Origin: Orientallactaga sibirica
Taxonomy: Eukaryota > Chordata > Mammalia > Rodentia > Dipodidae
Length of the DNA: 64,000 bases
Assembly: GCA_036365145.1 (NCBI GenBank)
Contig: JAEOAD010000040.1
Coordinates: forward strand, 9,754,501-9,818,500
Direction of reading: 5' to 3'
Shown here piece by piece: positions 34,975 to 45,974 of this stretch. Every line of letters starts with the position of its first letter. The stretch's first letter is position 1. Made by a program: the position numbers and the translations under genes. The notes beneath the pieces were generated by a model that worked only from the letters and a program-made list of their open reading frames with translations, searched no databases and was not told the origin of the DNA.

Positions 34975-35290
34975 AGAAGGATCACCCCAAAGAGGGCTTT
35001 TGCTTAATTTCAGTCCCCAAGTCTGGCAAGCATATTCCTAATGGGTGAAGTCTATTTTGCATTGAAAACCTAAGTTCCAATCTGACAGGCGTGAGATAGA
35101 ATCTCAATGTAGTTTTAATCTGCATTTCCCTGATGACTAGGGATGTAGAACATTTTTTTAGATGTTTATATGCCATCTATATTTCTTCTTCTGAGAACTC
35201 TCTATTTAGTTCCATATCCCATTTTTTAATTGAGTTGTTTGATTTCTTATTATTTAATTTTTGGAGTTCTCAGTATATCCTAGATGATTT
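34975..35290 (-). mobile_element. L1 ORF2 C-terminal relic, antisense
   Basis: Read on the minus strand, residues [15 protein letters not shown] followed by LTPVR are the conserved segment near the ORF2p C-terminus of mammalian L1. Upstream of it (35,100-35,280) the reverse complement also matches L1 ORF2 (TTTGCCATCTATATTTCTTC-type region, TTGTTTGATTTCTTATT). Downstream of the motif it changes abruptly to sequence I cannot match, so the element is truncated or internally deleted. It is not functional. Confidence 0.85.
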
Positions 35291-35653
35291 CCATAGTGAT
35301 TTGAAAAAAAAAAAATGTACATTTTAAGTTTTATGCTTTTGGAGAATAGAGAGTGAGTCAGTCTGTAGGAACTACCATTATATTTATGTATTTTATAAGT
35401 TATTGCTGATTGTCTTGAGTAAGTGCACTGTGTTCTAATTTTTTTAGAGTGACTCTATTTCAAATTAAAGTTTATGTTACCCTACTAAAAATAAATATGA
35501 ATTATTTACATTTGTACAAAGAATAATATTTGAAAAGTAAGCCTGAAATTTTTAATATTTAATTTAGTTTAAAGCTTTATAATTTAAATTATTAAAATAT
35601 GACACATTATACTATTAATAATGTCAAAGTAAAAGTTAAAATATTCTTGTTAA

Positions 35654-35812
35654 GCCGGGCGTGGTGGCGCACGCCTTTAATCCCAGCACTCGGGAGGCAG
35701 AGGTAGGAGGATAGCCGAGAGTTCGAGGCCACCCTGAGACTACATAGTTAATTCCAGGTCAGCCTGGACCAGAGTGAGACCCTACCTCGAAATACCAAAA
35801 AAAATAATAATA

Positions 35813-35841
<29 letters not shown>
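35654..35841 (+). mobile_element. Young B1-type SINE with perfect target-site duplication
   Basis: It starts GCCGGGCGTGGTGGCGCACG and ends CCTACCTCGAAATACC, followed by a tail that has become AATAATAATATA and (TA)n. ATATTCTTGTTAA is present unchanged at 35,641-35,653 and 35,842-35,854. This is the cleanest B1 in the window and serves as its reference copy. Confidence 0.97.
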
Positions 35842-35845
<4 letters not shown>

Positions 35846-35967
35846 TCTTGTTAAATAATTTGTTTGATTGATTTTCTTCTCTTTTTCATTCTATTCTTTT
35901 TAATCAAAACAATCAGATGTTTATATTCTTGAATGTATTACTACAGATAAATACTTTTTAAAAAAAT

Positions 35968-36181
35968 ATTTTTATTTTATTATTTTATTTACTTATTTTA
36001 GAAACTGACAAAGAAAGAGCCAGAGAAAGAAAGAGAAAGGGCACATCAGGGCCTCCACCCACTGCAAACAAACTCCAGATGCATGAGCCCCCGTATATCT
36101 GGCTTAAGTGGGTCCTGGGAAATCGAATTAGCGTGCTTTGGCTTTGCAGGCAAATGCTTTAATGGCTAATCTCTCCAGCTT
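35968..36181 (-). mobile_element. B2-like SINE, antisense
   Basis: The left end is a TTTTATTTATTTACTT-type tail, then GGGCCTCCACCCACTGCAAA, CAAACTCCAGATGCATGAGC and TAATCTCTCCAGCTTC at the head. It is the first of three antisense copies in about 1 kb. Confidence 0.93.
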
Positions 36182-36600
36182 CTACACATAACTTCTAAGT
36201 GGACATAGTTATTCTATGTTAACATGTATTAATCTGATTTATTTTAAATACGTTAATAATAAATTTGATAACTTTTTTATATTTTAATTTGACAAATTTT
36301 GTCAGTAACATGAATATGGATAATATGATCACGTTACATAATTCTACTTCTGAAATGAATTCATTAATCCAAATGCAAATTAATTAGTAATACAAATTCA
36401 TTAATTTGTATATTAGTTGCTCAAGTAAATGTTAAAATATTTTTAGATTAATTATTTTCATTTGAACATAGGTATTTGAATTTTAATGTGCATTGTTTTT
36501 GAGAACAAACTTTATTTCAGGCTAATATATAACATAAAAGAACGTAAGTATGGTTACAAAAACTTGCTTCCTTAGCTTCTTTTTTAAGGTTTTGTTTTAT

Positions 36601-36799
36601 TTTAAAAAATTATTTATTTAGTTATTTATTTGAGAAAGAGAGGGGCATATAGAGAGAATGGGCACTCTAGGTACTGCAAAGGAACTCTAGAAACATGCAC
36701 TGTCTTGTGGATCTTGCTTTATGTGGGTACTGAGGAATTGAACCCTGGTCCTTAGAGTTTGCAGGCAATTGCCTTAACTGTTGAGCCATATCTCTAGCC
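36601..36799 (-). mobile_element. B2-like SINE, antisense
   Basis: TTATTTATTTGAGAAAGAGA, ACTGCAAAGGAACTCTAGAA, TTTATGTGGGTACTGAGGAA and GAGCCATATCTCTAGCC follow the family order. Second of the three. Confidence 0.93.
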
Positions 36800-36814
36800 T
36801 GTGTATTATTTTGT

Positions 36815-37024
36815 TTATTAATTAATTAACGTATTTATTTGAGAGAGACAGAGTGACAGACAGATCAAGTGAGTTTGGGCATGGCGGGGCTTTTCCTGCC
36901 ACTGCAAACAATCTCCAAACATCTGTGTCACTTGGTGCATCTGGCTTTATCTGGATCCTGGAGAATCATATCTGAGTGTCAGGCCATGTAAGCTCCTTTA
37001 TCCCATGAGCCATTTTTCTAGCCC
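36815..37024 (-). mobile_element. B2-like SINE, antisense
   Basis: GTATTTATTTGAGAGAGACA, CCTGCCACTGCAAACAATCT, TGGTGCATCTGGCTTTATCT and GAGCCATTTTTCTAGCCC mark the element. Third of the three. It lies about 15 bases from the second, so insertion next to the previous copy's A/T-rich tail is likely. Confidence 0.92.
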
Positions 37025-38441
37025 TGCCATAGCTTCTATCCCTCCATATTTTAAAAATACACTGTTTGCTGATGAAGAAGCAGTTGGTTACTCAACTCTT
37101 CCCTTCATGACTGACCATTTAGCTAGGTTACTGGTGGTATGATAGGAGGAACTGAGAAGATGCTATTATTGGTAATTTCTCATCTTCTCTTACATCACAT
37201 TTTTCAGCTCACAATATAAAACAATGTTGGCACCAACAATCAACTTAAAAACATCCACTCCCTTTATGAAAATGCCTCTGTCTGATCTTACTGTGTGATT
37301 TTTATTTTGTAATACGTGTGAGTAATGCCAGTAATATTTTGAGACTGCTCAGCACTCTTTACAACTTCAGTATAATTCAGTGCAACACAACCACGCACAC
37401 TAATATTTGATGAGGTTTGATGATTTAGTATTTCTAATTTTACTATCAGATGGAAAACTTTTCCAGTATAAGGCTTCTCATTTATTAATGAGGTACTTCA
37501 GAAGGCACTCTTTGTTATATATGGTGTCTAGATGTTTTTATGTATAGTTGTATATGTGAATCCATAATTAGAATCCTTTATTCAGACACTGCCTTTATTT
37601 ATTACAATCCTATTATCTTTTCCTAACCAATAGTCCTTTTTTTCTATTTATTGTATCATTTTCTCTGTCAAATGCCCCTAGGAGCTTCAAACAGCAATAT
37701 CACAAAAGCTATGTAGGAAGTACAAGAATAAATAAACCTGAAAGTTGATAAATCAAAACCCACCCAAACAGGTTGCTCACAACTCTTTTGTTTTCCCCTT
37801 CTTCCCTCTAGTCTGCACCCTCTGGTTTTGAAAGGGAAAGGGCACATGTTGATTTGTGACTGAATGTGAGGATTTTCTGTAGATACAGTAGCTACAGTTC
37901 ACTCTCTGGTATTATATTTCTAAAAGAGAGAAAACTGAACTTGGGAATCGGGAAATTGGATTTCTAGACTCCTCTGATGTGTTGGTTTGAAAGGAGCTGT
38001 GTTTTCTTTTCTACCTCATGCTGAAGAGGCAGTTACAGCTGGAGGGAGAATTCTATTGAGATTAATACTGTGACTGAATATGACAATTATATACAAGTTG
38101 AAGATGAAAGCAGTTTCCTAAGGAGGAAGAAAATTGTAAAGTCAGGCTTCGTGATGAGAAATATAAATGGAGCCCCGGTGTTTCCCTATGTGAACAGACA
38201 ATAATTAAATAAACACATACATCAAACTATTGCTTCTCATCAATGATCTACTGAGTTTAGTGAAAGCCACATGTTAAAAGGGCAAGTGCTTTAAGATATA
38301 TCTTTATGTTAAAATGCCAGCATGACAGAGAACACTATTGTTACAGATAGCTCAGTGTAAGGAAAGCTTTGATATTAATTAAATAACAAGTTCAAACTTG
38401 AGCATTGATCTAGCAGATGACAGTATAGAAAGGAAGAAATT
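37025..38441. other. Single-copy DNA, no gene seen
   Basis: No recognised repeat; frames are short. Confidence 0.4.
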
Positions 38442-38463
38442 AGACAAAAAAAAAAAAAAAAAA
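38442..38463. repeat. Poly(A) run
   Basis: A run of about 20 A after GACA, just upstream of the L1 3'-UTR relic. Confidence 0.95.
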
Positions 38464-38529
38464 ACACATTTGTTAGCCTCATAGAACTTACATCTTTAAC
38501 TTTATGATGAAATTTTCATATTGCATATG

Positions 38530-39400
38530 GGTTGTATTCCCACCAGACAGGACTCTTATAACCCCGCTACCCACCAGACCCTATTTCACTGAGGACCTTC
38601 CTCCATGGGGTTGTTGAATGCACCAGTCACTTTCTGGGCAGGGGAGGGAGGACTGGTTAATCGTTCCCACTCTGTGGCTCTTAGAATCTTTCTGCAGCCT
38701 CTTCCACAATGTTCCCCGGGCTGTGAAGGGTGTGTTATAAATCTATCTTAATGCTGAGGTCTCTGCAGCCTCTCAGATGAGGATTGAGTCTCTCCTCCGT
38801 GTCAACCACCATCTCCCTGGAGGTGGTTCTCAGGCTAATGGGAGAGCTGCACACGTCCAACACTCCCACTGCAATGCCTTCTGGGTTTTGGGATGTGATA
38901 GAGACGACCAGACTCGGGCTTGGAAGAGCGATTTTTTTCAGTGTTATATTTATGGATCTTGGTTCTCCCTAGTATTGTTGCCATCTGTGAAAAGCAGACT
39001 CTACAACCAACCCTGAGAGCAGCATGTATGAAAAGGCATAAACATCGTCATTTAAAATTCCTTTCGTTAGGATAACTTCTCTTCCAAGCCAAAGAACAGT
39101 CGGAGTTTCTCTCTGGAGTCTGTAACCTTCCCGTCCGTAGGATTCTGACTTGGATCTCAGTGTCAGGAAGGAGTTTCCGCCCACTGAGTGGGCCTCGGAA
39201 CCAGCCCGAGAGCAGCTGTGTACTCGCATAGCTGGGGCCACCGCTATCTCAAAGGTGTGCGCATCAGATCCACGGGGTGGATTTTGTAGGTTTCAGGAAC
39301 CACTGCTTGTTCACACTGTTGGTGACCATTATTCTCCGACATTCTATACTTTCCAGCACTATGAGGGATAGCCAGCAGGCAGTGGAACTTACATTTTAAA
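38530..39400 (-). mobile_element. L1 3'-UTR relic, antisense
   Basis: In order it carries TTCCCACTCTGTGGCTCTTA, CCTCTTCCACAATGTTCCCC, CTCCGTGTCAACCACCATCT, GTAGGATTCTGACTTGGATC, CCACTGAGTGGGCCTCGGAA and TTCCAGCACTATGAGGGATA. The same order is found in the 55.2-56.0 kb element and, in part, at 48.31-48.65 kb. The ORF2 part is missing. This copy is more GC-rich than its surroundings and diverged from the 55-kb copy, so it probably belongs to another L1 subfamily. Confidence 0.75.
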
Positions 39401-39589
39401 GGATTAGGGAACCAAATATTACGATTTTTTAGAGAGAAAAAAAATCCTGGATTTTATTGGAAAATTCAATAAAATTATGGACAGAACCTTGGCAATTCAT
39501 CTTATAACTCATGGCATATAATGGCCAATCTACACATGAAAACAAGCTTATGTGCATTATTTATCATGTATATATGCATTAAATAATGA

Positions 39590-40095
39590 TTTTCTCAGTT
39601 CATTTTGTGGTGTTATGACAAAATACCCAAGACTGAGTAAATTTTTGTTTTGTTTTGTTTGTTTTTTGTTTGAGGTAAGGTTTCACTCTAGCTCTGGCTG
39701 ACCTAGAATTCACTATGTAGTCTCAGGGTAGCATTGAGCTCAGAGTGATCCTCCTGCTTCTTCCTCCCGAGGGCTGGGATTGAAGGTGTGCACCTCCATG
39801 CCCAGCTCAACTGAGTAATTTTTAATGAACAAAAATTAATTTCCTACAGTTCTTGAGGCTATGGAGTTTAACACCATGCAATTGATTGTCTGTTGATTTC
39901 TGCTTCTATCCTGCCACCTTGAAAGAGAGGTATTGGGTCCTGACCTGAAGGCAGAAGGGTTAAAAACTTCATGAAGCCTTTTGTTATTAAGAGACGTCAT
40001 CCCATCAAGGACACTTGGAGTCCTTGTGACTTATTCACCCTTAAAGTTGCCACATGTTAGTTAATACGGTCACATTGGCCCTTGAGTTTCAATAC
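39590..40095 (-). mobile_element. MLT1-like LTR relic, antisense, split by a B1
   Basis: The left part (39,600-39,641) has GGTGTTATGACAAAATACCC followed by AAGACTGAGTAA. The right part (39,811-40,095) has ACAAAAATTAATTTCCTACA, GTTCTTGAGGCTATGGAGTT and TTGAGTTTCAATACTTGA. This fits an old antisense MaLR/MLT-type repeat. The interrupting B1 occupies 39,642-39,808. Confidence 0.55.
39642..39808 (-). mobile_element. B1-type SINE, antisense, inside an older repeat
   Basis: After a T/G-rich tail (TTTTGTTTTGTTTGTTTTTT) come GAGGTAAGGTTTCACTCTAG, CTGACCTAGAATTCACTATG and GGGCTGGGATTGAAGGTGTG. ACTGAGTAA directly borders both sides (39,633-39,641 and 39,810-39,818), consistent with a target-site duplication. 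Confidence 0.9.
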
Positions 40096-40134
40096 TTGAA
40101 TGCAGGAGGTAACAGTCAAACCTTGCCGCTATTT

Positions 40135-40700
40135 GCTGGTTAATCTTTATTGCCAACATGGCTGGATTAAGAATGACCATAGGGGCTGGACGGATGGCTT
40201 AGCAGTTAAGGCGTTTGCCTGCAAAGCCAAAGGATCCAGGTTCAATTCCCCAGGACCCATGTTAGCCAGATGCACAAGGGGGCACATGCATCTGGAGTTC
40301 ATTTGCAGTGGCTGGAGGCCTTGGCGTGCCCATTCTCTCTCTCTCTCTCTCTCTCTCTGTCAAATAAATAAATAAATAAAAATAAAATATTTAAAAAAAG
40401 AATGACCATAGAAATATAATGGTCGGAAAGACACAACCTGAAGTGTTGGCGACACTATTACATGGGTTCTGATTGCAGACCAAATGGAAGGAGAAAGTGA
40501 ATAGGCCCCACGTGCATCTGCTTTGGCTTCTTGACTGTGGAGACGGTGGGCTGCCTGGTTCAGGGACCTGCCTCCGTCACTGACTTCCGTGCCATGGTGG
40601 ATGACATTCTCAACCTCGGAGTCTAAGCTAATACTCGTGTAAGATGCTTCTGTGTGCTATGGTCTACAGCAGTGAAACATAACTAATACACGGTGGCCAA
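40135..40700 (+). mobile_element. Rodent dispersed repeat split by a SINE
   Basis: The outer repeat begins TGGTTAATCTTTATTGCCAA and resumes after the SINE with AATGACCATAGAAATATAAT. Landmarks downstream are CCATGGTGGATGACATTCTC and GAAACATAACTAATACACGG. It belongs to the same type as 34,560-34,932. Confidence 0.6.
40184..40397 (+). mobile_element. Young B2-like SINE with target-site duplication
   Basis: A near-consensus copy: GGGGCTGGACGGATGGCTTA, GGCGTTTGCCTGCAAAGCCA, GATGCACAAGGGGGCACATG, CATTCTCTCTCTCTCTCTCT and CAAATAAATAAATAAATAAA. AAGAATGACCATAG lies on both sides (about 40,169-40,182 and 40,398-40,411). This is the best reference copy of the short form in the window. Confidence 0.97.
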
Positions 40701-42724
40701 CAAGACTGCATAGGATTACAGACATGGAAACATAAATGTCTTCATTTTCAGGGAGAGGGCTTAAACTGTGCCAGGGAGAGTGGAAATAGCTGTAGCCATT
40801 CTGTATACAGATTCTTGAGTAGTGAGCACTTACTGATCATCAGAAATTCTGCCATCTCTGAGATCTGAATGCAGAGATAAATATTTGCCAGAAATCACAA
40901 GCCACGCTGATCACATTAGTATTATTCGTTACAACACAAACTGGAAAACAAAGATGTATTCATAAATAAGAATTTAAAAGGAGAAATTGTGACATCACTC
41001 AAAGTAGAGCTGAGCCAAAGAAAGCTGATAAGGAGAAGGGAGTATGTAAAATGTGGTTCATATGCACATTAAACAAAATAAGAAAATCGACATTGTTAGA
41101 AATCAGAGGCAAGTGTTCTTGGGAACATGCATTGTGACTAGAGGGGAACATGAGAAGGATTTCGTGAGGGTGGGTATCATTAGTGTGCTGTTCACCTCGC
41201 AAGCCTGCAGTCTAGACATTTAAGAGTTCATAAAATTCCCCTGAGCCATGCATTTATGAAATGTCTACTGTATAAATTACAGTTCAATTAAAAATAAAAA
41301 ATAAAGCTACTTCCTGACTGTATCCTACTGAGTTTAGCTCATTTAATTATCTGGTTATAATCACTTTTTCATTCCATTAGAATTGGAGATAAAAAATGAA
41401 AATGATTCAAGAGCCAGTGTGAGCTTCATACAGACTTGGTATGTTGTTACATGAAAATGAATTATCGTGCCTTCAACACGATGGCATGTATAAAACTCTC
41501 CCATCGGAATGTTAACCCAATAAAAGACTATGAGAAAGAATGGAAAAAAGTTATGTTTTTATTATTTTAATTACAAAAATGATTGAAATAACTTCCTATA
41601 TTAATTACAATGAAAATAAATAGAAATGTATGTGAATATCCTAGGTCATTTGTTATGAAGATCTTATATGAAGGAATTTGGGAATCTATAAATTAATTCC
41701 CCATCTTCTGGTGCCACCAAACAACTGAGTAGTCCTTGGCAAGTTATTATGTAATCTTAGCCTTAAACTTAAACTTAGCCTTAAACTCATAATTAGAATG
41801 GCTCGAGAATGAAGAAGACAGGCCATCTGTCAAATGCATGGGCTGACTCTTGCATCCCTGAGACAATCTTTATATTTAGTAAACAAAAGCCTTAATAAAC
41901 TAACAGTTGGGAAATAAAAGAAAAACATTGAAAGGTATGTGCTCAATAAATGATTTAGTTTAATTTATGATATTTTTAATCCTTGCTGATTACTCTCCAA
42001 ATAATGACCTCTCACTTACAAACTAACACAGGCTACATAGTTCTCAAAATTAATCTGTAGCGTTAGTACTTTAAAGAAATAAAGACATGGCAAACCAATA
42101 TTTTGCTCTTTTCTGATTACGCAGCATTATGATAGATAGTAGTTGTAAATCTATGTAAAGAGACTTGTTCATAGGGTGTTTTAAGCCTACAGATGTTTTA
42201 AAATTTTATTAACACATCTACCTCTACCCAGAATCCTTCTGAAACATATCACGAGTATATGTCCAGTGAAGAGGGGTCCTTAACACGAGTGGACACTAAC
42301 TTCATGAATCAAGAGTTGCAATTGTTAAATAGTCCCGTTGATTTCAAAGCTGCATCCAAAATAAATTATATCCTACGGCATGACAAAGATTAACTTTCCT
42401 AGCTTTTGTATTTTATTTCCTAAAAAAAAAAAAAAAAAAATGGTGTCTAGTTTGTAATTACCAAAGAAAACTGTCAAAATTACTAAAAATTGTTAGAACA
42501 TAGACTTATTCAGAATTAGGCTTAAATCTTCTTGCCATTTCAATAGTAATATTACACTACAGATCTACATTATCTATATTTTATAGAATTTTTTTTTCTT
42601 TTCAGCACTTGTCAAGAGTAAGTTTGGATAGGTTATACAAGGAACATAACAGCTTTAATATTCATCATGGAAAAATCATACTTTGAGGCTTTTATTCTAT
42701 ATTTTTATCTATATCTATATAGAC

Positions 42725-42779
<55 letters not shown>

Positions 42780-43050
42780 TGATGATCACAATGATTTCAT
42801 ACATTTGTTATAGACTTATTGAATCCCTGTGGTATGACAATGCATTTCTCAAGGTAGAACTACAATGCTGAATAAAGCAAAATACATTTGTTGACTGCTT
42901 TTATTTTGAAAAAGGCATATTCCAGAGAAAATGGGAAACCATTACCATCTGCTTTTTCAGACGTGTGCATTCTTATTAACAGATACGGTGCCCCAAATCT
43001 CAACTACTGAAGATTAATAAGGGAATGCTTTGGTATAAAGGATATTAAGG
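40701..43050. other. Single-copy AT-rich DNA, no gene seen
   Basis: Very AT-rich, with no recognised interspersed repeat. A short two-copy direct repeat with period 18 (CTTAGCCTTAAACTTAAA) occurs near 41,757-41,790. Homopolymer A runs lie at about 42,422-42,440. Confidence 0.45.
42728..42776. repeat. (AT)n microsatellite
   Basis: An uninterrupted AT run of about 48 bases. Long AT runs can extrude as cruciforms. Confidence 0.96.
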
Positions 43051-43312
43051 GGCTGGAGAGATGGCTTAGTGGTTAAGGCGCCTGCCTGCTAAGCTGAAGA
43101 ACCCGGTTCCAATCTCCAGGTCCCACGTTTAGCCAGATGCAAAGTGAGGCAAGGGTGCAATGCTGCACAAGGGTGGGGGCATGCATCTGGATTTCATTCA
43201 CAGCAGCTGAGAGACTGCTGGTGTGCCCATCTCTATCTGTTTCCCTCTCCCTCTCTCTCTGTCTGTCTCTCTCTCCAAAAATAAAGAAAGTAAAAAATAA
43301 ATATTTTTAAAG
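43050..43312 (+). mobile_element. Long-form B2-like SINE
   Basis: The sense copy begins GGGGCTGGAGAGATGGCTTA. After GTTTAGCCAGATGCAAAGTG it has the extra stretch GGCAAGGGTGCAATGCTGCA before rejoining at GGGGGCATGCATCTGG. The same insert lies in antisense at 34.09-34.35 kb. The tail is CCAAAAATAAAGAAAG. Confidence 0.93.
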
Positions 43313-43568
43313 GATATTAAGAATTTTCCTTTCAGGGAGCAGTGTCCAATGACTTCATAAGTTTCTATTGTACTTTGTCAAGTGAACGTTTCCTATAATT
43401 CCATTATTCCTTGTGAAAAGTTTTAATTAAAATTCTGATTTGCAAACTCTCCATGTAAAGTTGATTGTGGAGTGGGTGGAAATGGTTTCAACAAATCCAT
43501 TCACTAAAGCAAAACAGAAAATGACTTCAATGACTCAGCTGGATTAAATCTAAAAGGGAGAGTAAGCA

Positions 43569-43772
43569 TTTATTTATTTATTTGAGAGAGAGAGGTATAT
43601 AGGGAGAGGAAAAGAGAGAATGGGCACGACAGGGCCTCCAGCTATTGCAAACAAATTCCAGAAGCATGTGCTGCCTTGTGCATATGGCTTATGTGTGTCC
43701 TGGGGCATCTAACCTGGGTCCTTTGGATTTGCAGACAAGTGCCTTTACAGCTAAGCCATCTCTCTAGCCCAA
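43569..43772 (-). mobile_element. B2-like SINE, antisense
   Basis: ATTTATTTATTTATTTGAGA, AGGGCCTCCAGCTATTGCAA, TGCTGCCTTGTGCATATGGC and GCCATCTCTCTAGCCC are the family landmarks. Confidence 0.93.
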
Positions 43773-44089
43773 CATTTAATGGTTTTAATGAGAAGAACAA
43801 CATATACTTCCAATCATCACTTAAATTTTCACACAGCAGAACAAATTAATTTCTAATAACTTTACAAGCTCCGGCCGTTGCTTTAATAAGACTAAGTTCT
43901 GGTCAGTGAAAAATAAAGTCAAGGGTATTATGATGGTATAGCTATGCAATCACATTTCAGAATTACCCAAATCACAGCCTAAATATCAGCAAGAAAGAGA
44001 AGTATGCACAAATGTATGGACACGTGTACATATTCCTTTCATTGAGAAAATATTTAGATCAAAACTATTTTTAAATATATTCATAATTT

Positions 44090-44400
44090 AATTTATTTAT
44101 TTTATTGACAACTTCTTTCATTGTAGAAAATATCCCATGGTACTTCCTTCCCTTCCCCCACTTTCCCCTTTGAAACTTCACTCTCCATCATGTCCCCTCC
44201 CCCTCTCAATCAGTCCCTCTTTTAATTTTGATGTCATCATTTTTTCCTCCTATTATGATGGTCTTATGTAGGTAGTGTCAGGCACTGTGGGGTCATGGAT
44301 ATCCAAGCCATTTTGTGTCTGGAGGAGCATGTTGTAAGGAGTCCTACTCTTCCTTTGGCTCTTACATTCTTTCTTGAGTCTGTCCTCCTTCTTAGGCACA
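44090..44400 (-). mobile_element. L1 3'-terminal fragment, antisense
   Basis: It starts with a T-rich ATTTATTTATTTTATTGACA tail, then ATTGTAGAAAATATCCCATG, CCATCATGTCCCCTCCCCCT and TGTCTGGAGGAGCATGTTGT. The terminal portion matches 59,816-59,925 (TTATTGACAACTTCTATACT, CTCCAATCTCCATCAG), and the inner part continues to CTTTGGCTCTTACATTCTTT as at 55.28 kb. Confidence 0.7.
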
Positions 44401-44462
44401 TGGGTGCATTACATGTGTGTCAACATACAACACATACAGGCAAAATAAACATGTGAATTCTT

Positions 44463-44686
44463 TTATAAAAACATATTTTATTTATTTATTTGAGAGAGAG
44501 AAAGAGGCGGTAGGGGTGGGGGCAGAGGGAGAATAGGCATGCTAGGGCCTCTAGCCACTGAAAACGAACTCCAGATGCATGCACCCCTTGTTCATCTGGC
44601 TTATGTGGGTCCTGAAGAATCAAACTGGGATCCTTTGGCTTTGCTGGCAAATGCTATAACCACTAGGCAATCTCTCCAGCCCCACG
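44463..44686 (-). mobile_element. B2-like SINE, antisense, with target-site duplication
   Basis: Landmarks are ATTTATTTATTTGAGAGAGA, AGGGCCTCTAGCCACTGAAA, GAACTCCAGATGCATGCACC and GGCAATCTCTCCAGCCCCAC. ATGTGAATTCTT flanks it at 44,451-44,462 and 44,687-44,698. Confidence 0.96.
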
Positions 44687-44897
44687 ATGTGAATTCTTAA
44701 CAAAATCCAAGGATAGGATGTCTTTTCTAGGGTCTTTTCCACAGTATTTATGAGAAATCACACCAGTCACCCATTACATTCTTCCAAAAAATTTGGAGAA
44801 CTTGTAATCCTTCAAATCTTTATGAGGCCAACATAACTCCATGTGATTTCTAGCCCAGTAAGTTAATTTGTTTTTGTTGCACTTTATTTTGGTGATT

Positions 44898-45600
44898 TTT
44901 TTTTTTTTCTACCGGAAGTTAAACTTGTATCACCTCATAGGAACTTAGGTTCTTAGCATTTGTTGTGTGGCTTTCTGATACCATGGCTGTGAAAGGGACC
45001 ATGTTTAAATTTCTTATACCTCTAGTGACGTATGGTTCTTTATACACTTTTCCCTCTTTTTTCTTTAGCGTGGTCTTCTCTGAGTGTTTCTTAGAGCTAC
45101 TTATTTCTGCTCCATAATCCTTTGTAGTAACTTGCTTGGTGGTTGCCATGGTATGGTGAAGTTGAAGTGTTCTATAAACTTCTGATGAAATCTCAGTCTT
45201 TTAGTGGCCCTGGTGAGATAGGCAGGTCAAAGGGGTGCAAATGTGGAGTTCCTTTCTCTAAGCAGGGCCAGAAGCCTGTTGACATCTGTTACATTCAGAA
45301 CATTCTGTATGGATTTGTAAATATCGCTTCTCTTGCCAGTGCCACAGGGAACCTTATTTGCTTCTTCACTAAAGCAGCTTCCGGGTGTCCCTCTTTATCC
45401 TGCTTGTGCAGACTTTGTAGCCATAGCTCAAGTCTCTTCTTCAGCATTCCTGCCAGAAACTTCTCTTCTACTTAGGCAATCTCAGCTGTGCCTGCAATTT
45501 TCTGCCTTTGTAAATTTTTTACAACACATATAGCCAAGTTCACAGGCCTTACAACATGTAGTCCAAAGCCAGGCAGTTAAGACCATGCACGATGCTGCCC
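44898..45600 (-). pseudogene. Possible processed retropseudogene, parent not identified
   Basis: On the minus strand a 76-residue frame (44,919-45,149) starts MATTKQVTTKDYGAEISSSK, is Lys/Ser/Thr-rich and ends a few bases before a run of 14 A (T run at 44,898-44,911). Upstream on the same strand (to about 45,600) the base composition stays more coding-like than the surroundings, but stops break every frame. A broken retrocopy with its A-tail would explain this. I recognise neither a protein nor a domain, and chance is a real alternative. Confidence 0.25.
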
Positions 45601-45734
45601 AAGAAAGCAAGACCAGCCCTTTGGTGACAGGGAAATCCAAGGACACCTGGATCGTATCTAGTGACTCTGTGGATCATATTAATATGCATTCTGGGTCACG
45701 TGGAATAGAACATTCCTCCTCTAGTGAAATAATA

Positions 45735-45810
45735 AAAAAAAAAAAAGGAACTACATCTCTGTTCAGGGGATTTACAGAACTTTCTCTCTCTCTTTCTCTC
45801 TCTCTCTGGC
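45735..45810. repeat. A run and CT-rich simple repeat
   Basis: A run of 13-14 A at about 45,733-45,746 and a CT-rich segment at 45,781-45,808. They could be remnants of SINE tails but no SINE body is visible. Confidence 0.7.
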
Positions 45811-45952
45811 ATATGACCCCACAATGACTCCTTGCCATGGTGTTTCCAGCTCTGCTAATGAAAGCGTTAACTCTGCCAGGTTTGCGTCTCATTGACCAAG
45901 CCCATTATGTCCCCTTTCATCCTCCTCTTTAACCACAAAGGGTGTGCGGTGA

Positions 45953-45974
45953 CCTTTTTTTTTTTTTTTTTTTT
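45953..45974. repeat. Poly(T) run
   Basis: A run of about 20 T with no recognisable SINE or L1 sequence on the right. Possibly the A-tail of an unrecognised antisense retrocopy. Confidence 0.9.
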
